DNA of 46,016 nucleotides from a virus. Location of the stretch: IMG/VR virus record IMGVR_UViG_3300037071_005032, positions 1 through 46,016 of that record; one strand, written 5' to 3'. Position numbers and translations under genes: made by a program. Of this stretch, positions 23,057 through 31,871 are shown piece by piece. How positions within the stretch are numbered: position 1 is the first letter of the stretch; every line of letters begins with the position of its first letter. Under the pieces are notes generated by a model. It did no database searches and was not told the DNA's origin. It worked only from the letters and a program-made list of their open reading frames with translations.

Positions 23057-23151
23057 GCGCCGTCCCCCTTGACGGGTTAGGAAGAATCCTCGACCAGTGG
23101 CGAAAGACGCTACCGGCCCACGGGGCCGTGTGACCCAAGGAGGTCGCGCAT

Positions 23152-23640
23152 ATGGCACAGGACCCGCAAGAGCTGGGACACGGTTCCGGCGAGAACGGAG
23201 ATCCGGCGACGGGGACTCCTGCCCCGAGCGGCGATGCAGAGATCGCTCGACTGAAAGAGGAGAACGCGAAGCTCCGAGCAGATCGGCGCAACGATCGCGT
23301 GCGCTCGCTGGTCGTGCAGCATGACTTGTCGGCGACCCAGGCGCTCGAGCTCGCCTCGTTGGGAGACCTCAACGAGATCGAGTCGAAGGCGGCTGAGTTC
23401 GTTCAAGCCAAGCCCGCAGCACCGGCAGGAGCACCGGCCGCAGCACCGGCACCTGTCCCGAGCGGCGAGCCAGCCGATGCAGGCCAACTCGCCTCGATGG
23501 AGACCGGAGGCGAAGGAGCCCAGCCAACACCCGCGAATCTGAGCTGGGTCGAGCAGATGAACGCCGAAGTCAACTCGGCAGGCTCGCTCGCGGAGATCCA
23601 GGAGATCCAGAACCGCTACAAGGCAGAGCACCAGCAGTAG
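23152..23640 (+). CDS. Capsid scaffold protein
   Basis: 162 residues, ATG 23152 with AAGGAGGT 8 bases upstream. It has the classic scaffold profile: no Cys, acidic, a coiled coil (DAEIARLKEENAKLRADRR, residues about 28-46), an Ala/Pro-rich hinge and a charged C-terminal helix (LAEIQEIQNRYKAEHQQ). It lies directly before the major capsid gene, the usual place. It would guide prohead assembly and then leave or be degraded. Confidence 0.75.
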   Translation: MAQDPQELGHGSGENGDPATGTPAPSGDAEIARLKEENAKLRADRRNDRVRSLVVQHDLSATQALELASLGDLNEIESKAAEFVQAKPAAPAGAPAAAPAPVPSGEPADAGQLASMETGGEGAQPTPANLSWVEQMNAEVNSAGSLAEIQEIQNRYKAEHQQ

Positions 23641-23693
23641 GCCCGGCACCCTCAGGTTCCGGGTCAGCCGGATACCCAAAGGGGTGAACCAAC

Positions 23694-24659
23694 GTGCCAG
23701 CACCGTCCATGACGACCGGTGATGCGGGCGGGACCCTCGGTGGCGACACCGTAAAGACCGTCTTCAACACCGCGGCTCTGGACGCCTTCCGAGCGAACTT
23801 CGTCTACCGCCGTTGCGCCGACGTGAAGTGGGCGGGGGGTCCCGGGGCAGAACCGATGCCCGGGGTCGCCGTCACCTTCACGATCATCTCGGCGATGGCG
23901 GTGGCGACGACCGCGCTCACAGAGGCGACCGAGCCGACACCGGTCAACGTCTCCGACACACAGAAGACCGTCACGCTCGTCGAGTACGGCAACGCCACGA
24001 AGCAGACGAAGAAGCTTCGTCTGACCTCGTTCCTCGGACTCGACATGACCATCCCGCGCGAGGTCGCCTCGAACATGGAAGAGTCGATGGACATCATCGC
24101 TCGCGACGTGCTCGTGGCCGGCACCAACGTGTTCTACGGTGGCGCCGTCGCCTCACGGGTGACCGTCGCCGCGGGCACCACCATCACGGCGAACAACATC
24201 CGTCGAGGCCGCAACATCCTCGCGCGGAACAACACGCCGTTCCCGGCGGGTTCGTCGATGTACATCGCGTTCATCCACCCGGACGTGAGCTACGACTTGC
24301 AGGTCGAGTCGGGCCAGGCGGCGTGGAGCGCACCGCACGTGTATCAGGACACCGATGCGATGTACACCGGTGAACTGGGTGCGTTGGGCGGCGTTCGGAT
24401 CGTCGAGAACGCGAACGCGAAGGTCTTCGCCGATGCCGGCGTGGGCTCCACGGTCGACGTGTACGTCACGTTGTTCGTGGGCCTGCAGGCGCTCGGCGAG
24501 GCGGTCGCGGAGTCACAGCACATGGTGATCTCCGGACCGTTCGACGACCTGCAGCGCTTCACCTCCGTCGGGTGGTACGCGTTGGAAGGTTTCGGCCGGG
24601 TAAGAGAAAACAGCTTGGCGAGACTCGAAACGAGCTCCTCGCTGGGTGTGAACGTCTAA
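23694..24659 (+). CDS. Major capsid protein (N4-gp56 family)
   Basis: 321 residues from GTG 23694 (ribosome site AAAGGGGTGA). The pattern of the N4-gp56 family is visible: an N-terminal helix (LDAFRANFVYRRCADV), ALTEATEPTPVNVSDTQKTV, VTLVEYGNATKQTKKLRLTS, a spine helix with MEESMDIIARDVLVAG, YIAFIHPDVSYDLQ and a C-terminal GWYALEGFGRVRE. It has the HK97 fold and forms the icosahedral shell. A strong terminator follows, which fits high-level expression of the scaffold-capsid unit. Confidence 0.88.
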   Translation: MPAPSMTTGDAGGTLGGDTVKTVFNTAALDAFRANFVYRRCADVKWAGGPGAEPMPGVAVTFTIISAMAVATTALTEATEPTPVNVSDTQKTVTLVEYGNATKQTKKLRLTSFLGLDMTIPREVASNMEESMDIIARDVLVAGTNVFYGGAVASRVTVAAGTTITANNIRRGRNILARNNTPFPAGSSMYIAFIHPDVSYDLQVESGQAAWSAPHVYQDTDAMYTGELGALGGVRIVENANAKVFADAGVGSTVDVYVTLFVGLQALGEAVAESQHMVISGPFDDLQRFTSVGWYALEGFGRVRENSLARLETSSSLGVNV

Positions 24660-24669
24660 GAGGGGATGT

Positions 24670-24689
24670 GGGGCCCCTTCGGGGGCCCC
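24670..24689 (+). terminator. Rho-independent terminator after the capsid gene
   Basis: GGGGCCCC, loop TTCG, GGGGCCCC, then TTCTCCTT. It lies 11 bases after the capsid stop and would reduce transcription into the tail genes. Confidence 0.85.
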
Positions 24690-24721
24690 TTCTCCTTGAC
24701 CGAGACGTGAGGCTACCGACC

Positions 24722-24988
24722 GTGAGCGAATGTGCATGTGGTGCGCCCGCCACAGCGAACGGGCGCGAGTGCGCGGGCTGCTTCCGTTCGCGCATCTCGA
24801 CGGTGGGCCACGCGAAGTCTTCACCGGCCGACAACCGCCGGTGGGACGGACGTCTCGAGCGCTACGCCGCCACGCGCGCGGAGGGCTCGCTCCCGATGGC
24901 GACCACGGACCGTGCGATCGACACCGCCCGCGCAGCATCGGATGAGACCGGCCGAGCGTTCCGTGCGGACATGTTCGGGGGCGCGTGA
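24722..24988 (+). CDS. Small zinc-ribbon protein
   Basis: 88 residues from GTG 24722. The N-terminus has C4-x-C6 and C17-x2-C20 (ECACGAPA, then GRECAGCFRSR), a small zinc ribbon. The rest is helical and basic (NRRWDGRLERYAATRAEG). First gene after the capsid terminator, so it may read from residual transcription or its own weak promoter. Function unknown. Confidence 0.65.
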   Translation: MSECACGAPATANGRECAGCFRSRISTVGHAKSSPADNRRWDGRLERYAATRAEGSLPMATTDRAIDTARAASDETGRAFRADMFGGA

Positions 24989-25281
24989 TGGCTGACGGGA
25001 TCCGGCTGCATCACCCGACGGAACGCTCGTGCGTCTGGCTGGTGCGGCACCCGCGGAAGAACTACTTCCTGCGCCTCGACGCCGACGGTGACGTGATCGT
25101 GTCGAGCACCGTCTACGAGCGTCTTCAGCAGGTGAGTCTCGCGGGGCTGATGTTTCTGAACGTCGTGAAGACCCCGCCCACGATCAACCTCATCATCGAC
25201 GGCGCCCCACGTCACGAGTCCATCTCCGTGTTCAACCCACACACCGAGCAGATCGAGGAGCGAAAGGTCGTGCAGGTATGA
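24988..25281 (+). CDS. Hypothetical protein, possibly a head-tail region component
   Basis: 97 residues. ATG 24988 overlaps the previous stop (TGATG). Beta-rich: SCVWLVRHPRKNYFLRLDADGDVIVSS, then TINLIIDGAPRHESISVF. Coupled to its neighbours at both ends. Family not recognised. Confidence 0.6.
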   Translation: MADGIRLHHPTERSCVWLVRHPRKNYFLRLDADGDVIVSSTVYERLQQVSLAGLMFLNVVKTPPTINLIIDGAPRHESISVFNPHTEQIEERKVVQV

Positions 25282-25691
25282 CGAATCAGATCTTTCCGTC
25301 GTGCAAGGAGAACTGGCTGGGGGTCGGCACCCGCATCGACATGGACGCCGACGTCATCAAGGTCGTGGGCGTCGACTCGGCCGACTACACGTTCTCGTCG
25401 GCTCACGACTTCTTGAACGACGTCACCGCCGGCGGGCGTGTCGCGACGTCGGCCGCGCTCACCGGCAAGACCCAGACGGCCGGGGTCTTCGACACCGATG
25501 ACTTCACGTTCGTCGCGGTGACCGGTGACCAGTTCGAATACTTCATCTACTACGACGACACACCCGCCACGGAAGCGACGAAACAGCTCATCGCGTTCTT
25601 CGACACGTTCACGTCGGGGATGCCGGTGACGCCGAACGGTGGCGACATCGCCGTGCAGCAGCACGCCTCCGGCGTCTTCTCGATCGGATAG
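25278..25691 (+). CDS. Virion-associated beta-rich protein
   Basis: 137 residues, ATG 25278 (ATGA overlap). Pattern of a small virion protein: IDMDADVIKVVGVDSADYTF, then LNDVTAGGRVATSAALTGKT and FVAVTGDQFEYFIYYDDT, ending IAVQQHASGVFSIG. This matches proteins often found near capsid or fibre genes of actinobacteriophages. Exact place in the particle unknown. Confidence 0.6.
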   Translation: MTNQIFPSCKENWLGVGTRIDMDADVIKVVGVDSADYTFSSAHDFLNDVTAGGRVATSAALTGKTQTAGVFDTDDFTFVAVTGDQFEYFIYYDDTPATEATKQLIAFFDTFTSGMPVTPNGGDIAVQQHASGVFSIG

Positions 25692-25694
25692 CTC

Positions 25695-27197
25695 ATGGCC
25701 GCACCCACGATGTACAACGAGGCCGATGCCCCCTTCGGGGAACTTGCTGAGTTCGACGCGCTCGACTGGCGGATGCGCGACGACGTCTTCATCGGAAACG
25801 CGTGTTTCACCGGTTGCGTCGTCTCGGCTCAAGGCACTCCCGACGGTACCGTCTCCGTCTCGGCGGGAACAGCGCGGATCAACACCTCGGACGTGACATG
25901 CGCCGGTGGCACCGTCTCGGTCCTGACGGGCTCGGCGAACCCGGACGGTTCGACGGCATCGGCCCCACACGCGACCCTGCAGCGATACGACCTGATCGTG
26001 TTGAACTCGGCCGGCACGCTCGGTGTCATCCACGGCGCCGTGACAGTCCCGACGTTCCAGAACCATCAGGTCGTGAAGCCGAAGTATCCGGCGTGGTCGG
26101 GGTCCCAGATCGTGCTCGCGGTGATTTACGTCCTTCCTTCTTCGGAAGCCAACGCCGGGAAGATCTCGATCGGAGCTCCGGGGTCGGACCATTCCGAACT
26201 CGTCCGCAAGACGCAGTTGATGAGCAAGTCGATGCTCTACGACGATCCGCACCTGATCTCCGGCAACCACCATACGGGCACCATCACCGACACGCAGCAC
26301 GGCATCCGCACGCTCGCGAGCGCCCACGCACTTTCGGATCTCTCGGGCACCCTTTCCATCGCTCAGGGGCTCGGCAAGCCGCAGGCGCTCACCGGAGCGA
26401 CCGCGACAGCGCTGTTCGCTGGCGGGGTGGCCTCGGGTGCTCCGGCTTCCGGTACCCACGTCGTCGGTGAGTTCGCGGTCGACCAGACAGGCAAGATGTG
26501 GATCTGCACCGGTGCCGGCACGCCGGGGACGTGGGGTCTGGTGGGTGGTACTGGTCTAGCTACCGATCCACTTGCTGATGCCAAAGGCGACACGTTCGTC
26601 GCGACGGCCGCCGACACGATCGTGCGTGTCCCCGTGGGGACGGACGGTCAGGTCCGGGTGGCGGATTCCTCAGCGACATCGGGGATGCGGTGGGAGTCCA
26701 AGAAGATAGCAGCCATCGTCGCGAATACAGCCGCCATCTCCACCACCGAAACCGCGGTGGCATCGGGGACGATCCCGGCGAACACGTTGGCGGTAGGGGA
26801 CACGTTCAAGATCAGGTGTCGCGCCGACGGTACGACGGGTGTGACCCCTGGCACAGCCACCCCGCGCATCAGATTCGGTCCGACCACACTCACCGGAGCG
26901 GTTCTCGCAGGGACGGCTGGCACCCTGGTCGCATCGCGAACAAATCAAGCGATGTGGCTAGAGGGCGAAGTCGTGGTGAGGACAATCGGACCGACGGGAA
27001 CGCTGACCGGGGTTTATATCGTCCATTCCCGCCCAAGCACGTCCGACATCTTTGCGGCGACGGGCAACCCGTTCACGGGAGGCATCCTCGATGTCGTGGT
27101 CGATACGACCATCGACAATCTCCTCCAGTTGACGCTTGTGACAACGCAAGCCGGGTCGTCGTTCATCGTCTATCTGGCCTCGATCGTGAAGCTCTAG
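25695..27197 (+). CDS. Tail fibre-like protein
   Basis: 500 residues, ATG 25695. An N-terminal attachment-like region (about 1-200) carries DHSELVRKTQLMSKSMLYDD and GNHHTGTITDTQHGIRTLAS, motifs typical of fibre shafts. A junction GEFAVDQTGKMWICTGAGTPGTW follows, then a C-terminal beta domain (about 320-500) ending QAGSSFIVYLASIVKL. The 'G.FA.D..G.mW.C...G.PGTW' pattern is common in tail appendages of Gram-positive phages. Probably contacts the host surface. Confidence 0.75.
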   Translation: MAAPTMYNEADAPFGELAEFDALDWRMRDDVFIGNACFTGCVVSAQGTPDGTVSVSAGTARINTSDVTCAGGTVSVLTGSANPDGSTASAPHATLQRYDLIVLNSAGTLGVIHGAVTVPTFQNHQVVKPKYPAWSGSQIVLAVIYVLPSSEANAGKISIGAPGSDHSELVRKTQLMSKSMLYDDPHLISGNHHTGTITDTQHGIRTLASAHALSDLSGTLSIAQGLGKPQALTGATATALFAGGVASGAPASGTHVVGEFAVDQTGKMWICTGAGTPGTWGLVGGTGLATDPLADAKGDTFVATAADTIVRVPVGTDGQVRVADSSATSGMRWESKKIAAIVANTAAISTTETAVASGTIPANTLAVGDTFKIRCRADGTTGVTPGTATPRIRFGPTTLTGAVLAGTAGTLVASRTNQAMWLEGEVVVRTIGPTGTLTGVYIVHSRPSTSDIFAATGNPFTGGILDVVVDTTIDNLLQLTLVTTQAGSSFIVYLASIVKL

Positions 27198-27788
27198 ATG
27201 GGTACGAACTACAAAGGACTCTATCTCCCGGTCACATCTGAGGTTGGATGGCAGACGCTCATCAACGACAACTTCTCCACGCTGATCGACCTGGCGGGCA
27301 CGCAGTATCTTCCGGCTGCGGTTGGGCTCAACGAGGCAGGAACCGCTCCATCCGTCGGCGGTACGTTCCCGAACCAATACCGTGTTCACGTCTTGCCCAA
27401 CGGGTCGACTGCCGGCGTCCAGTGGGTGTTCTGCCTATTCCATGCCGCGGCGACGAGTACGTTCACCGTTCGGCCGTTCTGGCAACCGCAGACTACCGAC
27501 GCTACAGCGCATTCGGTTCGTTGGCAGATGAGCGTGAAGCGGTTTGACACTACGGGGACCACGACGGGTGGTGTGAACGGGGTCGGGACGGTGCAGGAAT
27601 GGACCGGGGATTCGGCCGTGCACAGCGGGGCGATCACATATCTTGAGACTGGGTTGGCGACGACCGTCACAGTTCCGCCCAACTGCCCAGTGCGGTTGGC
27701 CGTGTCGCGGCTTGGCGGTGACGCACTCGATACCCACGTCGGTGACATAAATCTGCACGGTGTCATCGTCGAGGCAACAGGCGCCTGA
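27198..27788 (+). CDS. Fibre-associated protein
   Basis: 196 residues, ATG 27198 directly after the previous stop. Starts MGTNYKGLYLPVTSEVGWQT, then a beta-sandwich-like domain (HVLPNGSTAGVQWVFCLF, TFTVRPFW, SVRWQMSVKRFDTTG). The short N-terminal element resembles attachment segments of appendage proteins. Likely a receptor-binding or adaptor component of the fibre. Confidence 0.6.
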   Translation: MGTNYKGLYLPVTSEVGWQTLINDNFSTLIDLAGTQYLPAAVGLNEAGTAPSVGGTFPNQYRVHVLPNGSTAGVQWVFCLFHAAATSTFTVRPFWQPQTTDATAHSVRWQMSVKRFDTTGTTTGGVNGVGTVQEWTGDSAVHSGAITYLETGLATTVTVPPNCPVRLAVSRLGGDALDTHVGDINLHGVIVEATGA

Positions 27789-30733
27789 TGGCCGGGTGGG
27801 GTGACGGTCCGTGGGGGGACTTGCATTGGGGCGGCGAGCGTGTCGGCGCGACTTATCTCCCACAAAGCGTGACGACTCTTCCTGCTGGAACGACCACTTG
27901 GACAACTGAAACTGTTGTGCCCTATGGGGCTACGCTTCAATGGCCTCCGGGATCTACGACGACGCTCATCATGGACAACAAGAACCTCATCGTGTACGGG
28001 AGGATGGAGCGCCATCCGACAAGTTTCAGCCAGGTTCACACCCTGCGATTCATCAACGTCGACGAGCAAGCATTCGTCGGAGCCCCAGCCCCGAACAACA
28101 CGAACAACATGGGTTCGATGATCCCTAGCACGACCGACATCGGGCTATGGGTGTTAGAGACCGGCATCCAAGACGACATCGGGACCCCCAAGGCTGGATG
28201 GAACCGGACCGGGGATGATCCGACGTGGGTTGTTGGAGACGAGATGAAGACGACGCCCTGGAATGTGGGCGATTACTCGACATATGCGGCTCACACGAAA
28301 GGTGGGGTGCTCCAAAGTATCGACCCCGGCAACGGTGTGACGTATACGCAGGAAGCGTTCAACCTCACGCGGAACGTTATCACCGAGGGAACGGCGGGGC
28401 ACAAGGCGCACGCGCTGATAATGACGCCGGGTGTGACGCAGATCATCAAGTATTCGATGTACCGGAGCATGGGACCGCAGCATCTGGGAACTGATGGCAA
28501 GCTCCGCAAGATTCGCGGGCGGTGGTCCGGGGTTCACCTACATCACCTGATGGATACTGTCGGGACGCTCATCGAGGGCGTCGTCGTTAGGGACGGCGCG
28601 GCTCATGCGTTCGTCTCGCACGATTCCAATGACACGGTGTTCCGTGACTGCATCGCGTACAACAACAAGAACACGGGGTTCTGGTGGGATGACGAGAGGG
28701 TGCTAATACCTAACTGGTCACTTCCGCTGAGCAACTTGGATTACATGTTCGCTCCCGACCAAGCATCCACTAACGTCCTATGGGATCACTGTATGGTCGC
28801 GCTTCAGCCGGTCAGTCCTGGGGACTCCAATCTTGGTGAGGACGGGTTCTTGACCGCACCGTCGTCCGGGACGATGACTGATTGCGTTGCGACCGGAATC
28901 CGTGGTTCGGCATCCACGGCCGGGACGGTGTGGTCGGAGAGCGCTGGTGGTGTTTGGCCGAACTCGGGCTGCGTGATGCACAACAACGAGGTGCGAGGTG
29001 TCTACCTCTGGCAGAACAGCGACCACGCGCAGTTGGATGGCTGGGTTTCGTTCCGCAACGGTGGTGGCGGAGAGACTCATGGTGCTTATAGCAACAACAA
29101 TCATTTCAACGACTGCGTTGCATTCCAGAATGGAAACACTACAGTTCGCGACTGCGCCATCCTTGCGGTTTCCTCCGGTCGTGCTCCTACCTACCGGAAC
29201 GTCATCCAGGACTGTTGGTATCAGGCGACGCTGGTGCGAGAGCACACCTTACCTCCGGCTGCGCCACTCATCGTGAGGAATAGCCACATGGGCCATGTCG
29301 ACATCGATGAGCCGATGGGGTTTCAGAAGCACACTTGGATGATGTGGGTCGAGAACGATTGCGACGAACCAGAGGACTTTTGCAACCTGGCGCATCCGCA
29401 CGCCGGGAACCACGTGGCCTCCTCGATCCGCATACCGGATGCCCAGGACCCGATTGGTTCTATCCATGTCGTGCAGCGGCTCGACGGTACCGCGTGGAAG
29501 TTGACGCCGGTCGCCGGTTCTTCGACAGAGTTCACGGCTGTTGATATTCCTGCCTTCGCGTTCGTGGTGTCCACGACGTCTCTCACTCCGGGATCTGTGG
29601 GGACTTCGTACTCTCAACTACTAGCGTATGTGATGCCTCCGAACAGCGCAGTCGCTCCCGTGACGTGGGGTCTCAGGCCGGAATCGGGACCACTTCCCCC
29701 CGGGCTGACCCTGTCTTCGGCTGGCCTGATCTCTGGGACCCCGACCACACCGGGGACCTATCCCATCGTCGTGCAGGCGGTGGATCTATCGAAACAACGC
29801 GCACGCAAGACGCTAGCGTTCGTCGTGGGTGCATCTGCGGTGTTGCAGATCACGTCGGTGAGTCTTCCGCAAGGCACGATCGGGGATGCCTACAACACGA
29901 CGATCCAGATCTCTGGCGGCGTGGCAGCGTTCACCGCTTCGATCGTATCGGGCTCGCTCCCACCCGGCTTGTCCCTCGGTGCTTCGACCCGCGCGCTCAC
30001 CGGCGCGCCAACGACGACGGGAGCGTACTCCTTCACGGTCCGCGTGACCGACTCGACAGGAGCCACCGCGAATCGCTCTTTCACCGTCGACGTGGTGAAC
30101 CTCTCACCATCCATCGTCACCACAGACCTCAGTGATGGCGAGCTCTCTCTGCCATACAACGCCCAGGTCGTCGCGGTCGCCGGTGTCGGGCCCTACACGT
30201 TCACCTCGATACTCGGGCCGCTTCCTCCATCGGTAGGGTTGTCGACCTCTGGCATGTTCTCTGGGACCCCGACGAACCCCGGGGTCTATCCGATCCGGAT
30301 CCAGGTCACTGATTCGCTCGGCCGGACAGGGATCGCCGACTTCGTGATCGAGATCTTCCCCCGGTTCCTTATGTCACCGACTCCTCTCCCTGATGCGACG
30401 GTCGGAGCGTTCTACTCCTACGATTTCGACACAACCACCGGCGGCAAACCGCCAATAACTTTCGTGGGTCTCGGCGGAGATCCCCCGGATGGTGCCCCGG
30501 AGGGGCTCGTACTCTCGTCGACAGGCATCTTCTCCGGCATCCCGACGGAAGCTGGGTCATTCACCTTCGCGATAAGCGCGATCGATAGTCTCGGAGTACA
30601 GATCACACAGGACGTGACGATGGATGTGGCTGAGGCGCCGCTGCCGCTGCCATATGTTCCACTCGACCGGCGGGTTCGTTCGTTCCGTTTCCGCGGCGAG
30701 TTGCTGCCTTCTCGAGGAAGGCCACGGTCATGA
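27788..30733 (+). CDS. Tail spike-like protein: beta-helix plus four Ig-like repeats
   Basis: 981 residues, ATG 27788 (TGATG overlap). Residues about 20-110 resemble a G8-type beta domain (WTTETVVPYGATLQWPPG, LIMDNKNLIVYGRM). Residues about 220-520 form a right-handed beta-helix (VRDGAAHAFVSHDSNDTVF, CIAYNNKNTGFWW, CVAFQNGNTTVRDC). Four He_PIG-type Ig-like repeats follow (about 595-955), each with a P(L/S)PPG-type turn, '(S/T)G.P(T/D)(T/E).G.Y' and '(V/A).DS.G'. The C-terminus is Arg-rich (RVRSFRFRGELLPSRGRPRS). Such proteins bind or cut surface polysaccharides; catalytic residues cannot be named. Confidence 0.75.
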   Translation: MAGWGDGPWGDLHWGGERVGATYLPQSVTTLPAGTTTWTTETVVPYGATLQWPPGSTTTLIMDNKNLIVYGRMERHPTSFSQVHTLRFINVDEQAFVGAPAPNNTNNMGSMIPSTTDIGLWVLETGIQDDIGTPKAGWNRTGDDPTWVVGDEMKTTPWNVGDYSTYAAHTKGGVLQSIDPGNGVTYTQEAFNLTRNVITEGTAGHKAHALIMTPGVTQIIKYSMYRSMGPQHLGTDGKLRKIRGRWSGVHLHHLMDTVGTLIEGVVVRDGAAHAFVSHDSNDTVFRDCIAYNNKNTGFWWDDERVLIPNWSLPLSNLDYMFAPDQASTNVLWDHCMVALQPVSPGDSNLGEDGFLTAPSSGTMTDCVATGIRGSASTAGTVWSESAGGVWPNSGCVMHNNEVRGVYLWQNSDHAQLDGWVSFRNGGGGETHGAYSNNNHFNDCVAFQNGNTTVRDCAILAVSSGRAPTYRNVIQDCWYQATLVREHTLPPAAPLIVRNSHMGHVDIDEPMGFQKHTWMMWVENDCDEPEDFCNLAHPHAGNHVASSIRIPDAQDPIGSIHVVQRLDGTAWKLTPVAGSSTEFTAVDIPAFAFVVSTTSLTPGSVGTSYSQLLAYVMPPNSAVAPVTWGLRPESGPLPPGLTLSSAGLISGTPTTPGTYPIVVQAVDLSKQRARKTLAFVVGASAVLQITSVSLPQGTIGDAYNTTIQISGGVAAFTASIVSGSLPPGLSLGASTRALTGAPTTTGAYSFTVRVTDSTGATANRSFTVDVVNLSPSIVTTDLSDGELSLPYNAQVVAVAGVGPYTFTSILGPLPPSVGLSTSGMFSGTPTNPGVYPIRIQVTDSLGRTGIADFVIEIFPRFLMSPTPLPDATVGAFYSYDFDTTTGGKPPITFVGLGGDPPDGAPEGLVLSSTGIFSGIPTEAGSFTFAISAIDSLGVQITQDVTMDVAEAPLPLPYVPLDRRVRSFRFRGELLPSRGRPRS

Positions 30734-31431
30734 CGCGGATGCGCGGTCTTGGCCGGGCCCATCGACCTTTCCGTTTCCGCGGGCTCGATAGCAGTTCGAG
30801 GGCCGGCGGAACGTATCGGATGCGTGGTGAGGACCGCGACCCGGCAGCGTTCCAGACGACCACGGCCGTGGAGCCGGCGCATCTCGCCGTTACCGTCACA
30901 ATGTTCCCCTCTCGCGTCGAGCTTGTCGGGTTCGAGGCGCAGGATGTCGTCGCTTCTCACCTCGCGGTTCCGGTCACCATGTTCGACCCGACTCTGGGCT
31001 ACATCGTCAACGTGGGGCTGCTCGAAGTCCCGGTCACGTTCCACGAACCGACCGTCGTCGTGCGCGAGCACCTCGCGATCGTCGGGGCGCACCTCGTTGT
31101 CAGCGTCCATCTTCACCCGCCGTCGATCGTCAGTCCCGACGCCTACTTCATGACGCCGATCGAGCTGGTCGAGCGGGTTCCGCGCTGGGAGCGGCTCGAG
31201 TGGGTCGCTTCCGAGCACCTCACCACTGGCGTGCCGCACTCGCCGCGCTACCGCCAGTTCCTCCGCACGCAGGTTGGGACGGAGATCACCATCGACGGCA
31301 TCGTCTACGGCGGGGGACGCTGGCACGGTCCGTTGAGCACGGAGCAGATCATCGCCATCACCGCGGCCGGGTATGCCGACCGGATCGTGATGGCATCCGA
31401 ACCCGGACTCCTGCCAGCGGGGATCGACTGA
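30730..31431 (+). CDS. Virion protein with four short beta repeats
   Basis: 233 residues, ATG 30730 (ATGA overlap). The N-terminus is Arg-rich (RGLGRAHRPFRFRGLDSSSR). Four repeats of about 22 residues follow (about 50-135), each around 'HL.V.VT.(F/H).P..': HLAVTVTMFPSRV, HLAVPVTMFDPTL, LLEVPVTFHEPTV, HLVVSVHLHPPSI. The same repeat occurs five times in the protein at 34513-35664. The C-terminal 90 residues are a separate domain. Likely an appendage or shaft element. Confidence 0.65.
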   Translation: MTRMRGLGRAHRPFRFRGLDSSSRAGGTYRMRGEDRDPAAFQTTTAVEPAHLAVTVTMFPSRVELVGFEAQDVVASHLAVPVTMFDPTLGYIVNVGLLEVPVTFHEPTVVVREHLAIVGAHLVVSVHLHPPSIVSPDAYFMTPIELVERVPRWERLEWVASEHLTTGVPHSPRYRQFLRTQVGTEITIDGIVYGGGRWHGPLSTEQIIAITAAGYADRIVMASEPGLLPAGID

Positions 31432-31871
31432 TGGTGCAGACCGCGCGTCCCGACTCCGACCTGCTGAACCAGGGCTACGTGAATCAGGTGGGTTCCTCGT
31501 CGAGCTTGTTCCAGGCGATCGACGAGGCCGTGGCTAGCGACGCCGACTACATCATCTCGCCTACCCCGCCGCTCGCGGCTGTCTACGCCTGCGGCCTATC
31601 CAACGTCACGGATCCGGTGGCCTCGACGGGCCATGTCATCCGCTACCGCTATCGCAAGTCGGCTTCCGGTGGCGCGCGTGTCGACTACGTCATCCAGCTC
31701 CGTCAGGGCTATGTCTCCGAATCCAACCAGGGGACCTTGATCGCGAGCGCCATTCATGCCGACATCCCAGCGGTTGCGACCACTTCCACGCTGACGCTAT
31801 CCGCCGCCGAGGCCAACGCCATCACGGACTACAACGCCCTCGGATTTCGAGCTGTCTTCAACCAACCCTGA
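31431..31871 (+). CDS. Virion-associated beta-rich protein
   Basis: 146 residues. ATG 31431 overlaps the previous stop (TGATG). Pattern: NQVGSSSSLFQAIDEAVASDADYI, then STGHVIRYRYRKSASGGARV, VDYVIQLRQGYVSES and LTLSAAEANAITDYNALGFRAVF. Similar small proteins occur among appendage genes of Gram-positive phages. Probably a beta-sandwich domain of the tail or capsid surface. Confidence 0.65.
   Translation: MVQTARPDSDLLNQGYVNQVGSSSSLFQAIDEAVASDADYIISPTPPLAAVYACGLSNVTDPVASTGHVIRYRYRKSASGGARVDYVIQLRQGYVSESNQGTLIASAIHADIPAVATTSTLTLSAAEANAITDYNALGFRAVFNQP

Noticed and set aside
23069-23098. TTGACG before the scaffold gene as a capsid-unit promoter
   Set aside because: No acceptable -10 at 16-18 bp (GACCAG, ACCAGT). 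A promoter here is plausible from gene order but cannot be supported by the sequence.
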